From Kribbella sp. NBC_00382 (GTDB taxonomy: Bacteria > Actinomycetota > Actinomycetes > Propionibacteriales > Kribbellaceae): a stretch of DNA of 64,000 bases. Made by a program: the position numbers and the translations under genes. The notes under the pieces are model-generated. The model saw only the letters and a program-made list of their open reading frames with translations. It made no database searches and had not been told where the DNA came from. This document shows positions 18,314 to 30,420 of this stretch, piece by piece. The first letter of the stretch is position 1, and every line of letters starts with the position of its first letter. The stretch is taken from positions 4,154,001 to 4,218,000 of the forward strand of contig NZ_CP107954.1 in NCBI RefSeq assembly GCF_036067295.1. Reading direction: 5' to 3'.

Positions 18314-19110
18314 CCGTCGATCTGGGCCTGCAGTTCGGTGGCGTAGGTGGCTACCTCGGCGTAGACGCCCGGGTTGCCGGCGTCGGCGCAACCGATGCCC
18401 CAGGAGACGACCCCGAACAGGCGGCCGTTCAGGACGAGCGGGCCGCCCGAGTCGCCCTGGCAGGAGTCCTTGCCGCCCTGGTCGTAGCCGGCGCAGATCT
18501 CACCGGCCGCGGCGTAGCCCTCACTCGCGTACGCCTGGTTGCAGACGGCGTCGCCGAGTACAGGTACGTCGACCTTCTGGAAGGTGTCGGCCGGGCCGGT
18601 CCCCTCGGTCTCGCCCCAGCCGTAGACGACGGAGGGCGCGCCAGCCGTGTCAGCCGCCGTACTGGTCTCCAGCGCCAGCGTCGCGACGCCGGTGAACGGG
18701 GTGGTCAGCGTCATCACCGCGACGTCGTGCCCGGGCGACTTGCCGTACTCCGGGTCCACCCAGATGTTGCTGATCTTGGACTCCGTACCGGTCGACTTGT
18801 CGGTCAGCACGTCGCGACCCTGGATCGCGGTGTAGGTGCTCGCCGCCTGGTCAGAGCAGTGCGCGGCCGTGACGATCTTGTTCGCTGCGACCAGGGTGGC
18901 GCCGCAGTACTCCTTGGACGGGACCGGCGAGCCGCTGTTCGACAGCTGGATGGCCCACGGGAAGTCGGCCGTGTGGGCGACGTCACCGCCGACGATCGGG
19001 GCAGGCGGTCCGACCGGCACCGGGGCGGCGGACGCGGATACGGCGCCGATGGACGCAGCGGTCAGTACACCAGCGGCCAGAACGGCGCGAACCAGCTGAA
19101 GTCTTGCCAT
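18310..19110 (-). CDS. Secreted trypsin-like serine protease (S1)
   Basis: 266 aa S1 family protease with an N-terminal signal peptide (to about residue 30, ASA). The mature enzyme likely starts at IVGG (39-42), the zymogen activation site. The catalytic triad is His84 (TAAHC), Asp129 (HDVAV) and Ser221 (GDSGGP). Asp215 six residues before the serine predicts cleavage after Lys/Arg. Cysteine pairs around His84, 190/206 and 217/241 fit S1 disulfides. Transcribed alone, convergent with the flavoprotein gene and divergent from the HhH gene. Confidence 0.95.
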   Translation of the reverse strand: MARLQLVRAVLAAGVLTAASIGAVSASAAPVPVGPPAPIVGGDVAHTADFPWAIQLSNSGSPVPSKEYCGATLVAANKIVTAAHCSDQAASTYTAIQGRDVLTDKSTGTESKISNIWVDPEYGKSPGHDVAVMTLTTPFTGVATLALETSTAADTAGAPSVVYGWGETEGTGPADTFQKVDVPVLGDAVCNQAYASEGYAAAGEICAGYDQGGKDSCQGDSGGPLVLNGRLFGVVSWGIGCADAGNPGVYAEVATYATELQAQIDG

Positions 19111-19264
19111 GCCTCACACTCCAGGGTGATAGGGGCTGCGCGGGCGGCGCGGCCTACCCGCACACTCTCCCGGCTACCCCTGGTAGCGCACCTCTCACTT
19201 GCGGTAACACCAGAGTTATGACCGGACCTATCCCTACACTCTGACCGGACAAGGGGAGGATCTG

Positions 19265-20008
19265 ATGGGGACTGGCATACCGCCGTACCTCTCGCACGAG
19301 GCGCCGAGGGCGTCCGGGTGGAAGGTCGTGCTGCTCAAGTTCCTCGGGGCGGCGGTGCCGGTGGTGACCATCGGGCTGGGCGGCTGGCTGATGACGGGCC
19401 TGGTCGCCATCAAGCGGCGCAGTGCCTTCCTCGGGCTGTCGGCAGTGGGCTACCTGGCCGTGACTGCCTTCTATATTTTCTATGTGCTCGAGTCGGACGA
19501 GCCTGAGCTCACCAACGGCCAGGTGTTCGCCACCCTGGTCTATCTGCTGGCCAATGTCCTCTGCGCCTTCCAGGCGGCGGTGGTGATCGGCAGTCCCCTC
19601 TACCGGAAGCCAAAGCAGAACCCGTACTTCCTCCAGCCGCAGCAGCCGCCACGGGTTGGCCACCCGCAGGCATACGGTCTCGCGCCGGATCCCCTCCGGC
19701 GGAGTCAGGCGCGGCAGCTCGCTGCTGAGCAACCTGCTCTGGCGCGGAGCCTGGGGATCGGCCGCCCCGACCTGCCCCGGCAGTACGACGATGGCGGGCT
19801 GGTCGACCTCAACGAGGCTCCTGCCGACGTCATCGACACCCTCCCCGGTATCACCGGCAAGCAAGCCGCGGCCATCGTGGTGAGCCGGCTGCAGCACGGG
19901 CGGTTCCGGCTGGTCGACGAGCTGTGGACGCGGGGGTTGTTGCCTCCGGGCGCGGCGCCGGAGCTCGCGGATCGGGTAGTGATCATCGACGTCCAGGACT
20001 CGGCTTGA
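19265..20008 (+). CDS. Membrane protein with C-terminal helix-hairpin-helix (ComEA-like) motif
   Basis: 247 aa. Three hydrophobic segments in the first 110 residues (for example [20 protein letters not shown] and [19 protein letters not shown]) precede a Pro/Gln-rich linker. The C-terminal HhH domain reads [29 protein letters not shown], as in ComEA-type DNA-binding proteins. ATG 19265 follows a clear AAGGGGAGG. DNA binding at the membrane is inferred from the HhH motif only; many actinobacterial proteins of this layout have no assigned role. Confidence 0.72.
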   Translation: MGTGIPPYLSHEAPRASGWKVVLLKFLGAAVPVVTIGLGGWLMTGLVAIKRRSAFLGLSAVGYLAVTAFYIFYVLESDEPELTNGQVFATLVYLLANVLCAFQAAVVIGSPLYRKPKQNPYFLQPQQPPRVGHPQAYGLAPDPLRRSQARQLAAEQPALARSLGIGRPDLPRQYDDGGLVDLNEAPADVIDTLPGITGKQAAAIVVSRLQHGRFRLVDELWTRGLLPPGAAPELADRVVIIDVQDSA

Positions 20009-20042
20009 GTTTTTGTCGGTGGGGTCGGGCAGACTTCGTGAG

Positions 20043-21254
20043 GTGATCACGGAGGTGTTGTCGACGGCTCAGGCCCGGCGGATCGCGCTCGCCGCCCAGG
20101 GGTTCACCGATCCGCGCCCGAAGGGGGTGCCGGACATGCGGGCGCTGGCTCGCGTGCTCGGGCGGATCGGGCTGATCCAGATCGACTCGGTGAACGTGCT
20201 CAGCAGGGCGCAGTACCTGCCTCTGTACTCCCGGCTGGGCCCGTACCCGCGGGAGCTGCTCGACCGGGCTGGTGGGAAGTCGCCCCGCAAGCTGGTGGAG
20301 TACTGGGCTCACGAGGCGTCGCTGATCCCGGTCGAGACGCATCCGCTGATGCGGTGGCGGATGGCTCGGGCGAGTACCGAGGCGTGGGGTGGGCCGCGGT
20401 CGATCGCGGTCGAGCGGCCGGATCTGGTCAAGCAGGTGCTGGCTGATGTGCGCGAGCACGGGCCGTTGACGGCGCGGGAGATCGACGACGACGTCGAGCG
20501 CGACCGGACCAACTGGGGGTGGAACTGGTCGGACGTGAAGCGGGCGCTGGAGTTCCTGTTCTTCGCCGGCGAGATCACGGTGGCCAGGCGGAACCAGCAG
20601 TTCGAGCGGATGTACGACGTCCCTGAGCGGGTGCTGCCTGCCTCGGTCGTCGCCACGCCGACGCCGACCTCGGAGGAAGCGCACCGCGGGCTGGTGTCGA
20701 TCGCCGCCCGGGCGCATGGGGTCGCGACTGCTCAATGCCTGAAGGACTACTTCCGTACTTCGCCCGCTCCGACTGCGCAGGCGATCGCCGAGCTGGTCGA
20801 GGAGGGGGAACTGCTGCCGGTCACCATCCAGGGCTGGAAACGTCAGGCCTACCTCCACCGCGACGCCAAGCTCCCACGCCGGGTCAACACCCGAGCCCTG
20901 GTCAGCCCGTTCGACTCGCTGGTCTTCGAACGCACCCGCACCGAGGTCCTCTTCGACTTCCGCTACCGCATCGAGATCTACGTCCCCGCCGAGAAACGAG
21001 TCCACGGCTACTACGTCCTCCCTTTCCTCCTAGGCGACCGCCTTGTAGCTCGAGTAGACCTGAAAGCCGACCGCCCCACCGGCACCCTCCTAGTCCAATC
21101 AGCCCACGCCGAGCCGAAGGCGCCCGCGGAGACCCCCGAGGAGCTGGCAGCCGAGCTCATCCAGCTGGCGTCCTGGCTGGGCCTCACCCAAGTCCGCGCG
21201 GTCGGTGGCGGAGACCTCTCCCCAGCCCTGAGCGTCGCCCTCCGCGCCCAGTAG
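20043..21254 (+). CDS. YcaQ/AlkZ-like winged-helix DNA glycosylase family protein
   Basis: About 403 aa protein of the HTH_42 (YcaQ/AlkZ) family, which removes bulky alkylated or cross-linked bases. Family features are tandem winged helices, the active-site type motif QID within [12 protein letters not shown], and the conserved [30 protein letters not shown] near the C-terminus. AlkZ itself uses Q-x-Q, so the second residue here is Asp. Start GTG 20043 is provisional; TTG 20013 and TTG 20058 are alternatives. Codons switch from mixed to strongly C-ending after about 20,870. Confidence 0.83.
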   Translation: MITEVLSTAQARRIALAAQGFTDPRPKGVPDMRALARVLGRIGLIQIDSVNVLSRAQYLPLYSRLGPYPRELLDRAGGKSPRKLVEYWAHEASLIPVETHPLMRWRMARASTEAWGGPRSIAVERPDLVKQVLADVREHGPLTAREIDDDVERDRTNWGWNWSDVKRALEFLFFAGEITVARRNQQFERMYDVPERVLPASVVATPTPTSEEAHRGLVSIAARAHGVATAQCLKDYFRTSPAPTAQAIAELVEEGELLPVTIQGWKRQAYLHRDAKLPRRVNTRALVSPFDSLVFERTRTEVLFDFRYRIEIYVPAEKRVHGYYVLPFLLGDRLVARVDLKADRPTGTLLVQSAHAEPKAPAETPEELAAELIQLASWLGLTQVRAVGGGDLSPALSVALRAQ

Positions 21255-21402
21255 CCCCGCTTGCGCCTCGCCACCGCCACCCCGTAGCGCCGTCGCGGGG
21301 CGTAGTACTGGAACTTTCTGGCTACCCCACTCGTGGGTGGGGCATGGGTGCGACGCACTCCGGCGCGTGGGGTGACGCTTGTGGCCCAGTACCATGGGTG
21401 AC

Positions 21403-21417
21403 GCCCGCCAGGCGGGC
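21403..21417. terminator. Possible GC hairpin between YcaQ-like gene and secA
   Basis: GCCCGCC and GGCGGGC are separated by one base, so the usable stem is shorter than the arms. It lies about 150 bases after the YcaQ-like stop and about 90 before the secA ATG. The rest of this 250-base gap shows no other clear signal. Confidence 0.3.
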
Positions 21418-21503
21418 GGGCTGTGTTGCGTCCATTACCGGATGAGCACGGTCAGGCACCCGCCGCATTGAAGGCTGCACAGTCAAGGAGTGGACCCCCC
21501 ACG

Positions 21504-24428
<2,925 letters not shown>

Positions 24429-24444
24429 CCAAGCAGTACTCTCG

Positions 24445-24477
24445 AAGGCCCGCCCTGGATGCTCGGGGGCGGGCTTT
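24445..24477. terminator. Rho-independent-like terminator after secA
   Basis: Stem formed by 24445-24455 (AAGGCCCGCCC) and 24467-24477 (GGGCGGGCTTT) with an 11-base loop, starting 17 bases after the secA stop and ending in TTT. Confidence 0.8.
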
Positions 24478-24502
24478 CGCCTTGTTGAGAGGGAGTGGAC
24501 GG

Positions 24503-25456
24503 ATGGGCACCTGGTTGACGGAGACGTTCGGGTTGTCGGTGCCGGTGGTCGGGGCGCCGATGGCGAACGTGAGTGGCGGACGGCTGACCGGGGCGATCTC
24601 GGCGGCAGGTGCGCTCGGGATGCTCGGCGCCGGGTCCGCGGTATCGGCCGAGTGGATCCGCACCGAGGGTGCCATCGCTGCAGAGGGTGGTCGGCCGTAT
24701 GGGATTGGGCTGATGGCGTGGTCGGTGAAGGAGCATCCTGAGCACCTGGAGGCAGTACTCGACCTGAAGCCGGCGCTGGTCTCGCTCAGCTTCGGCGACT
24801 ACAGCCCGTACGTCGAACCGCTGCGCGCCGCTGGCATCGTGGTCGCGACCCAGGCCGGCACCGTCGCCGATGCCCGCGAGGCGATCGCCGCCGGAGTCGA
24901 CGCCATCGTCGTCCGCGGCGCCGAAGCCGGCGGGCACGGGCGCAACGCCGTCGGCACCCTCCCTTTGCTGCAAGCGATCCTGGACCTCACCGACCTCCCG
25001 GTGCTGGCCGGGGGCGGCATCTCGGGCGCGCGGGGCCTAGCCGCCGTACTGGCCGCCGGCGCCGCAGGAGGCTGGATCGGCACGGCCTTCCTCACCTGCG
25101 AAGAGGCGCTAACTCCTGAAACCTCCCGCCAACGCCTCTTGGAAGCCGACGAAACCGACACCGTCTACGGCACAGTCTTCGACGCCGCCTCCCGAGCCGG
25201 CTGGCCCGACGAATACGGCGGCCGGGCCCTCCGCAACACCTTCTACGACACGTGGGAAGGCCGCGAGGAATCCCTCAAGTCAGACGACGAAGGCCACAAC
25301 CAGTACGTCACCGCCACCCGAGCCGCCGACCCCACCGCAGCTTCCCTGTACGCAGGCCAAGGTGTTGGAGCCCTCCGCTCCAACACCACAGCCGCAGCAG
25401 TCGTCGCCGACCTCGCCACCTACAAGAACTACCTGAGGGCTGCACTCACAGATTGA
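24503..25456 (+). CDS. Nitronate monooxygenase-like FMN oxidoreductase
   Basis: 317 aa TIM-barrel flavoprotein of the 2-nitropropane dioxygenase/enoyl-ACP-reductase-II superfamily. Markers are VVGAPMANVSGGRLTGAISAAGALGMLG at the N-terminus, GAEAGGHG, LPVLAGGGISGARG (FMN phosphate loop) and GAAGGWIGTAFLTCEEA. The likely reaction is oxidative denitrification of alkyl nitronates; other members reduce enoyl substrates, so the substrate is open. ATG 24503 follows GAGAGGGAG. The 3' end overlaps the convergent GH4 gene by 11 bases. The second half is markedly C-ending in codon use. Confidence 0.88.
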   Translation: MGTWLTETFGLSVPVVGAPMANVSGGRLTGAISAAGALGMLGAGSAVSAEWIRTEGAIAAEGGRPYGIGLMAWSVKEHPEHLEAVLDLKPALVSLSFGDYSPYVEPLRAAGIVVATQAGTVADAREAIAAGVDAIVVRGAEAGGHGRNAVGTLPLLQAILDLTDLPVLAGGGISGARGLAAVLAAGAAGGWIGTAFLTCEEALTPETSRQRLLEADETDTVYGTVFDAASRAGWPDEYGGRALRNTFYDTWEGREESLKSDDEGHNQYVTATRAADPTAASLYAGQGVGALRSNTTAAAVVADLATYKNYLRAALTD

Positions 25457-26747
25457 TCCTCGCCTTGAGAGCGGGATCCAGGTAGTTGCTGTGGGCATCC
25501 ACCAGGTCGTTGGCAAGGGACCAGATGTCCTGGACGGTTAGGGCTGCTGAGGTGGCGGGGTCGACCATCATCGCCTGGCGGATCGAGCGGGGGTCTTCCT
25601 CCAGGGCCGCCCGGACGACCAGTTCGTTGACGCCGATGTAGGCGCGGTTCAGCGCCGCACATTGCGCCGGCAGGGCGCCGACTGAGGTGGGCTGGACGCC
25701 CAAGGAGTCAACCAGACAAGGGACTTCGACTACCGCGCCGTCGGGGAGGTTGGAGATGAGGCCGGTGTTCGGCACGTTGCCGTAGATGGTTCGGGGTGTG
25801 CCGGTGACGATGCTGTGGATGACCTGAGGGGCGTACTCCATCGTGCCCTCGACCGGTAGTGGGTCGCCGGCCTTCAGAGCGTCGCGGGTGCCTTCGTACA
25901 GGGCGACGTTCTCCTCGACGATCCGTAGGTAGTCGCCGACGGGCAGCCGCAGGCGCTCCACCTCGGCCGCGTCATGCAAGTACCACGGCACGTACTCCGA
26001 CGAGTGCTCGCTAGTCTCCGTCGGGTAGTGGCCGAGTCGCTTGTACATGTCCACCCGCACCCGTCGAGCCAGCTCGGGATCCCGCGCGATCACCTCATTC
26101 AACGCCGGGTACAGATTGCGCCCTTGGTGTTCGAAGCGCAGTACCCACGCCTGATGATTGACCCCAGCCGCCAAGTAGGACACCTCACCCAGAGGCACGC
26201 CAACCAACGCCGACAGGTCGTTCATCGTCCAGTAAACCGAGTGGCACAGGCCGACGACGTTCTTCACACCGAGCGCCGACAAGTACCAGACATTCATCGC
26301 CATCGGGTTCGTGTAGTTCAGCAGCCAGGCATCCGGACAGATCTCCGCGATGTCGGCCGCGAGCCCGCGGAGTACCGGGAAGGTCCGCAGCGCCCGGAAC
26401 ACCCCGCCGACGCCGAGCGTGTCCGCGATCGTCTGCCGTACTCCGTACCGCGCCGGCAGCTCGAAATCGATCCGGGTCGCCTCGTTCATCCCCACCTGGA
26501 TGATGTTGATGACGAAGTCACAGCCCTCCAGCGCCGCCCGCCGGTCGAGATGCGCCGTGATCTCCGGCGAAACTCCCAACGAAGCGGCGATGGCCGACGC
26601 AGCTCCCGCTGCAGTGGCGAGCCGCTCAGGATCGATGTCGTGCAAGGCGATCCGCAACGAGCCGAGATCTTTGAAGCTGAACAGATCGGCCAGCAGGCCC
26701 TGGGTGAAGACGACGCTGCCCGCGCCGATGAAGGCGATCTTGGTCAT
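25446..26747 (-). CDS. GH4-family glycosidase, alpha-galactosidase-like
   Basis: Cytoplasmic NAD- and metal-dependent glycosidase of family GH4, 433 aa. The N-terminal Rossmann motif is IAFIGAGSVVFTQGLLADL. Metal-ligand candidates are Cys168 in GLCHS and His198 in AGVNHQ, and NYTNPM is the conserved substrate loop. Closest by motif to MelA-type alpha-galactosidases; other GH4 members cleave alpha-glucosides, alpha-glucuronides or 6-phospho-sugars. Last gene of the leftward locus headed by a GH114 enzyme, so its substrate is probably an imported Gal- or GalN-containing oligosaccharide (inference). Confidence 0.9.
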   Translation of the reverse strand: MTKIAFIGAGSVVFTQGLLADLFSFKDLGSLRIALHDIDPERLATAAGAASAIAASLGVSPEITAHLDRRAALEGCDFVINIIQVGMNEATRIDFELPARYGVRQTIADTLGVGGVFRALRTFPVLRGLAADIAEICPDAWLLNYTNPMAMNVWYLSALGVKNVVGLCHSVYWTMNDLSALVGVPLGEVSYLAAGVNHQAWVLRFEHQGRNLYPALNEVIARDPELARRVRVDMYKRLGHYPTETSEHSSEYVPWYLHDAAEVERLRLPVGDYLRIVEENVALYEGTRDALKAGDPLPVEGTMEYAPQVIHSIVTGTPRTIYGNVPNTGLISNLPDGAVVEVPCLVDSLGVQPTSVGALPAQCAALNRAYIGVNELVVRAALEEDPRSIRQAMMVDPATSAALTVQDIWSLANDLVDAHSNYLDPALKARINL

Positions 26748-27355
26748 CGCGCACTCTCCACGGCGATCGACAGCGCCCGGTCCCGACCGAGCCCTCTCAG
26801 CATCGCGGCCAGGTACCCCGCGTCGAAGCCATCTCCGGCCGCATCCACCGGCAACGTACCGACCGATCGCACCTTCGACCCGTCATGAGCCAGCGCTCCG
26901 GCAGCACCATCGCGCACGACCACCAGCGGCCCGCGCCGAGCCAGGATGCCGGCCGCGTCGGCCAGTACAGGGTGTCCGGTCAGCGCGTGCGCCGCCGAGG
27001 CGTTGAGCAGCAGGACGTCGGTCACCCGCAGAGCTCCATCCAGTACGACGCGGTCCCAGCGCCCCGACGGGTCGTCATCGATGGCGAGCGAGGTGGAAGC
27101 TTTGTGGTTCTTCGCCTCCTTGAAGAGCACGGCGAGCCGGGAGCCGAGCTCGGGCGTCCGGTAAAACGAGGTGGCATGCACATGCCGTGTCGACCGCAGC
27201 AGCTCACTCGACACGTCGTCCGCCACATCGACGCTCAGCCCCAAGCGACCTGCGCCGCTCGCCAAGATCGCGGCAGAGTCGGCGTCTCCGATGATCAACA
27301 GATCCACCCCCACCACCCCCGAGCGAAGCGAGGGCGTGTTTTTCTGTGTCTCCAT
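26744..27355 (-). CDS. PfkB-family kinase lacking the N-terminal part
   Basis: 203 aa protein matching only the C-terminal two thirds of PfkB/ribokinase sugar kinases, which are normally about 300 aa. The ATP-site motif with catalytic Asp is kept (AAGDGFDAGYLAAML, Asp175), as is LLLNASAAHALTG. The usual N-terminal Gly-Gly substrate region and lid strands (about 90 residues) are missing. The first codons read through a low-complexity sequence (ACGCCCTCGCTTCGCTCGGG, then GGTGG repeats) rather than family sequence. GTG codons near residues 14-17 are alternative starts. It is coupled to the GH4 gene by a 4-base overlap and sits 5 bases after the permease stop. It may be a decayed kinase or use a partner for substrate binding. 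Confidence 0.7.
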   Translation of the reverse strand: METQKNTPSLRSGVVGVDLLIIGDADSAAILASGAGRLGLSVDVADDVSSELLRSTRHVHATSFYRTPELGSRLAVLFKEAKNHKASTSLAIDDDPSGRWDRVVLDGALRVTDVLLLNASAAHALTGHPVLADAAGILARRGPLVVVRDGAAGALAHDGSKVRSVGTLPVDAAGDGFDAGYLAAMLRGLGRDRALSIAVESAR

Positions 27356-27360
27356 ATGTT

Positions 27361-28179
27361 TCAACCTTTTAGTCCCGTAGAAGCCAGCGAGCGGATGAAC
27401 GCCTTCTGGGCCAGCAGGAAGCCCAGCAAGACAGGCAGCACCGTGATGACGTTGCCCGCCATCACCGCCGCCCACTGGGTGTGGTGCTGGCCTTGGAAGG
27501 TCGTCAGGCCGAGCTGGAGTGTGTAGTTGGTGTCGTGATTGATGGCGATCAGCGGCCAGGTCAGGTCGTTCCAAGTACTCAGGAACGTCAGTACCGCGAC
27601 CGTGCTGAGCGCAGGCTTGGCCAGCGGAAGTACCACGGACACGAGGATCCGCAGCCGCCCACAGCCGTCGAGCCAGGCAGCCTCCTCCAGCTCGCGTGGT
27701 AGCGAGACGAAGAACTGGCGGAACAGGAACACCGAGAACGGCGTCACCAGGGACGGGATGATTAGCGCGCCCAGGGTGTCGATCAGGCCGAGCTCCTTCA
27801 TCACCAGGAAGGTCGGGATCATCGTCAGCTGGAACGGGATCACCATCGTCGCGAGCATCAGCCCGAGCAGCAGCTTCGACCCCGCGAACCGCATCCGTGC
27901 GAAGGCATACCCACCCAGCGACCCGAGCACCAGATTGGCGCTTACCGCAACGGCCGAGACAATGAACGAGTTGAGGAACCAGCGCGGGAACAACGCGTTG
28001 CCCAGCACGAAGCGATAGCCGTCCAGCTTGATGCCAGAAGGAATCAGCGCCGGCGGGAACCGGTTGATCTCCGCGTTGCTCATCACCGAACTCACCAGCA
28101 ACCACAGCAACGGCAACGCGAACAACAGAGCCAGCGGCGCCAGTACAAAATGCCAGGGACTGAAGGGCAATCTCTTCAT
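27361..28179 (-). CDS. Sugar ABC transporter permease, MalG-like (leftward locus)
   Basis: 272 aa CUT1-type permease with six hydrophobic segments and the EAA loop EEAAWLDGCGRLRILVSVVLPL. ATG 28179 overlaps the preceding permease stop (ATGA) and is preceded by GGAGGGCGG. It pairs with the MalF-like permease and the Tat-lipoprotein binding protein just upstream. No ATPase is encoded in the locus, so a shared ATPase such as MsiK probably energises it. Confidence 0.92.
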   Translation of the reverse strand: MKRLPFSPWHFVLAPLALLFALPLLWLLVSSVMSNAEINRFPPALIPSGIKLDGYRFVLGNALFPRWFLNSFIVSAVAVSANLVLGSLGGYAFARMRFAGSKLLLGLMLATMVIPFQLTMIPTFLVMKELGLIDTLGALIIPSLVTPFSVFLFRQFFVSLPRELEEAAWLDGCGRLRILVSVVLPLAKPALSTVAVLTFLSTWNDLTWPLIAINHDTNYTLQLGLTTFQGQHHTQWAAVMAGNVITVLPVLLGFLLAQKAFIRSLASTGLKG

Positions 28180-29105
28180 CGCGCCGCCGCCCTCCGTCGA
28201 TAGAGCTGCAACGCAAGCCCGATCACGAGCAACGCAACAGCCAGCGCGTACGCCGCGGCCGCGCTGTAGCCGGCGGTGAAGGTCTTGAACGCCTTCTCCC
28301 AGATGAAGTACACGATCACAGTCGTCGAGCCGAGTGGCCCGCCCTTCGTGGTGACGAAGACCAGATCGAACACCTGCAACGCGTTGATCGTCTGGAACAG
28401 CACCAGGAAGATCGTCACCGGCGTCAGCGTCGGCAGCACCACGTGCCGCAGTACGCCGGTACGCCCCGCCCCATCGATCCGCGCCGCCTCGACCAACTCG
28501 TTGGGAACGCCTTGCAGCCCCGCGAGATAGACGATGACGCAGAACCCGGTACCGCTCCACAACGAGATCGCGACGAGCAGATACATCGCCTGCCCCGGAT
28601 CGCTGAAGAACCCCTGCGCCGGCAACCCCAGCTTGTGCAGCACCGAGTTGGCCGCCCCGAACTCCGGGTCGAGCACGAACGAGAACAGCACCCCCTGTGC
28701 AGCCGCCGAGACGACGAACGGCACGAACACCAGCGTGCGATAGAGGCTGATGAACCGGATCTGCCGATCCAGCATCAACGCGATCGCCAGCCCGCCCACC
28801 ACGCTGAGCGGCACGTACAAAACCGTGTAGAGCAGCGTGTGCTCAACCGCCGAGGCGAAGGCCGGATCGGCCGCCAGCGCCTTGTAGTTGGCCAGCCCCA
28901 CCCACGAACTCGGCGAGACCAGGTCGTTCGACTGGAACGACAGCAGCAACGACCACAGCACCGGTACGACGCTCAGCCCGAGGATGATCAGCACCGACGG
29001 ACTCACGAACGCCCAGGCGGTCGCCCCTTCACCCCTCGTACGCCGCTTCGCCGCTGCCCGCCGCGCTCGAGGGTCGATGGTGAAGGTGCCGACGACACTG
29101 GCCAT
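28176..29105 (-). CDS. Sugar ABC transporter permease, MalF-like (leftward locus)
   Basis: 309 aa CUT1-type permease. About six hydrophobic segments (for example VSPSVLIILGLSVVPVLWSL) and the EAA loop VEAARIDGAGRTGVLRHVVLP are visible. ATG 29105 shares a base with the binding-protein stop (TGATG), which fixes the start. Confidence 0.92.
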   Translation of the reverse strand: MASVVGTFTIDPRARRAAAKRRTRGEGATAWAFVSPSVLIILGLSVVPVLWSLLLSFQSNDLVSPSSWVGLANYKALAADPAFASAVEHTLLYTVLYVPLSVVGGLAIALMLDRQIRFISLYRTLVFVPFVVSAAAQGVLFSFVLDPEFGAANSVLHKLGLPAQGFFSDPGQAMYLLVAISLWSGTGFCVIVYLAGLQGVPNELVEAARIDGAGRTGVLRHVVLPTLTPVTIFLVLFQTINALQVFDLVFVTTKGGPLGSTTVIVYFIWEKAFKTFTAGYSAAAAYALAVALLVIGLALQLYRRRAAAR

Positions 29106-30385
29106 CAGCTCGGCACAGCCAGGAGAGCGTTGCACGCCTTGACGCACTCACCGAGCGCGTCACCCGGGGACTTCCTGCCGAGCAGCACGGCGACGGTCGC
29201 CTCCCCGAGATGCTGCGAAATCTGCGGGTACTGCGTGATGGTCGGCCGTACTCGCGCTGTCTCCAGCGCATCGACGAACACCTGCAGCCCCTTGGTGGCA
29301 GTCGCGTGCTTCTTCCACTCGGGCAGGGCGGCCGTCGTGGTGCTGACCGGGAGGCTACCGGCCTGGATGTCCCACTGGACGTCCTGCTTGGGATCGTTGA
29401 GCCATTTGACGAACTCGGTCGCCGCCTTGACCCGCGCCTTGCCGTTGTCGAACACGGTCCAGGTGTCGGGGCCCGAGATGGTGACGGCCTTACCGGAGTA
29501 CGAGGGAAGTGGTACGACGCCGTAGTCGATGCCCTTGTCGAGGACGTCGGGCAGCTGCCAGGGGCCGGTGGCAACCATTGCCATCCGGCCGCCGAGGAAG
29601 ACCTGGTAGAGCTGCTCGCTGCCCGGCTTGGGGTCGATGTAGAGGGACTTGTCGGAGCGCAGCTTGTCGAGTGTGCCGAGCACCTGCTCGCCGACCTTGT
29701 CGAAGGCCACGGTCTTGCCGTCCTGGCTGACGACGTCGCCGCCGAGGTCCCAGATCATCGGCCAGAGCCGCCAGACCGTGTCCTCGTCGCCGACGCCCGG
29801 CCAGCCGGTCCCGAAGACGCCCTTGGCCGGATTGTTCAGCTTCTGGGCGGTGGTGACGAAGTCGTCCCAGGTCCAGCCTGCCTTCGGCTCCGGTACTCCG
29901 GACGCGGCGAAGAGTTCCTTGTTGTAGACAACGCAGAGCGAGTCGAGCAGGGCCGGCATCGCCCGGATCTTGCCCTTGACCGTGACGGCGTCGCGCGCCG
30001 CCGGCCAGGCGTCCTTGAGGTCCACTGTGGACAGGTCCACCACCTGAGGGCTGCGGGTGATGCTGGCGAGGTCCGACCCGAAGATGTAGGCGATATCCGG
30101 GAAGGACCCCGCAGCGAGGCCCGCAGTCACCTTTTGCAGCATGCTGTCCGCCGTCACCCCACCGCCACCGCCGACGATCTTGATCTGTGGATGTGTGTCG
30201 TTGAACTGCTTGATCAAGGCATCGAGCGCCTTCTTGCCGGTGTCGGTCTGGCCGTGCCAGAGATCGACGGTGACGACGCCACCGGCTGCCTCGTCATCGC
30301 TTGACTTGCCGCAGGCGGCGAGCGTGCCGGCGGCGGCCAGGGCGGCGGAGAAGCGAAGGATGTCGCGACGGGTTGGTGCAGACAT
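29105..30385 (-). CDS. Sugar ABC transporter substrate-binding lipoprotein (Tat signal, leftward locus)
   Basis: 426 aa family-1 extracellular solute-binding protein. The signal has a twin arginine (TRRDILRF) and a lipobox LAAC with Cys25, so it is exported folded by Tat and lipid-anchored. A typical sugar-binding core follows (VDLWHGQTDTGKKALDALIKQFN, GGRMAMVATGPWQLPD, FVKWLNDPKQ). It is 36 bases downstream of a secreted GH114 gene, so the ligand is probably the oligosaccharide released by that enzyme. This is contextual inference. Confidence 0.92.
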   Translation of the reverse strand: MSAPTRRDILRFSAALAAAGTLAACGKSSDDEAAGGVVTVDLWHGQTDTGKKALDALIKQFNDTHPQIKIVGGGGGVTADSMLQKVTAGLAAGSFPDIAYIFGSDLASITRSPQVVDLSTVDLKDAWPAARDAVTVKGKIRAMPALLDSLCVVYNKELFAASGVPEPKAGWTWDDFVTTAQKLNNPAKGVFGTGWPGVGDEDTVWRLWPMIWDLGGDVVSQDGKTVAFDKVGEQVLGTLDKLRSDKSLYIDPKPGSEQLYQVFLGGRMAMVATGPWQLPDVLDKGIDYGVVPLPSYSGKAVTISGPDTWTVFDNGKARVKAATEFVKWLNDPKQDVQWDIQAGSLPVSTTTAALPEWKKHATATKGLQVFVDALETARVRPTITQYPQISQHLGEATVAVLLGRKSPGDALGECVKACNALLAVPS

Positions 30386-30420
30386 GGGTAACCCCTAGGA
30401 CTTGGGTTGGGAGGGGGAGA

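Noticed and set aside
17020..19221. A 733-codon plus-strand frame over the flavoprotein and protease genes
   Set aside because: It spans two convergent genes in a wrong frame and has the Arg/Gly-rich composition of a shadow.
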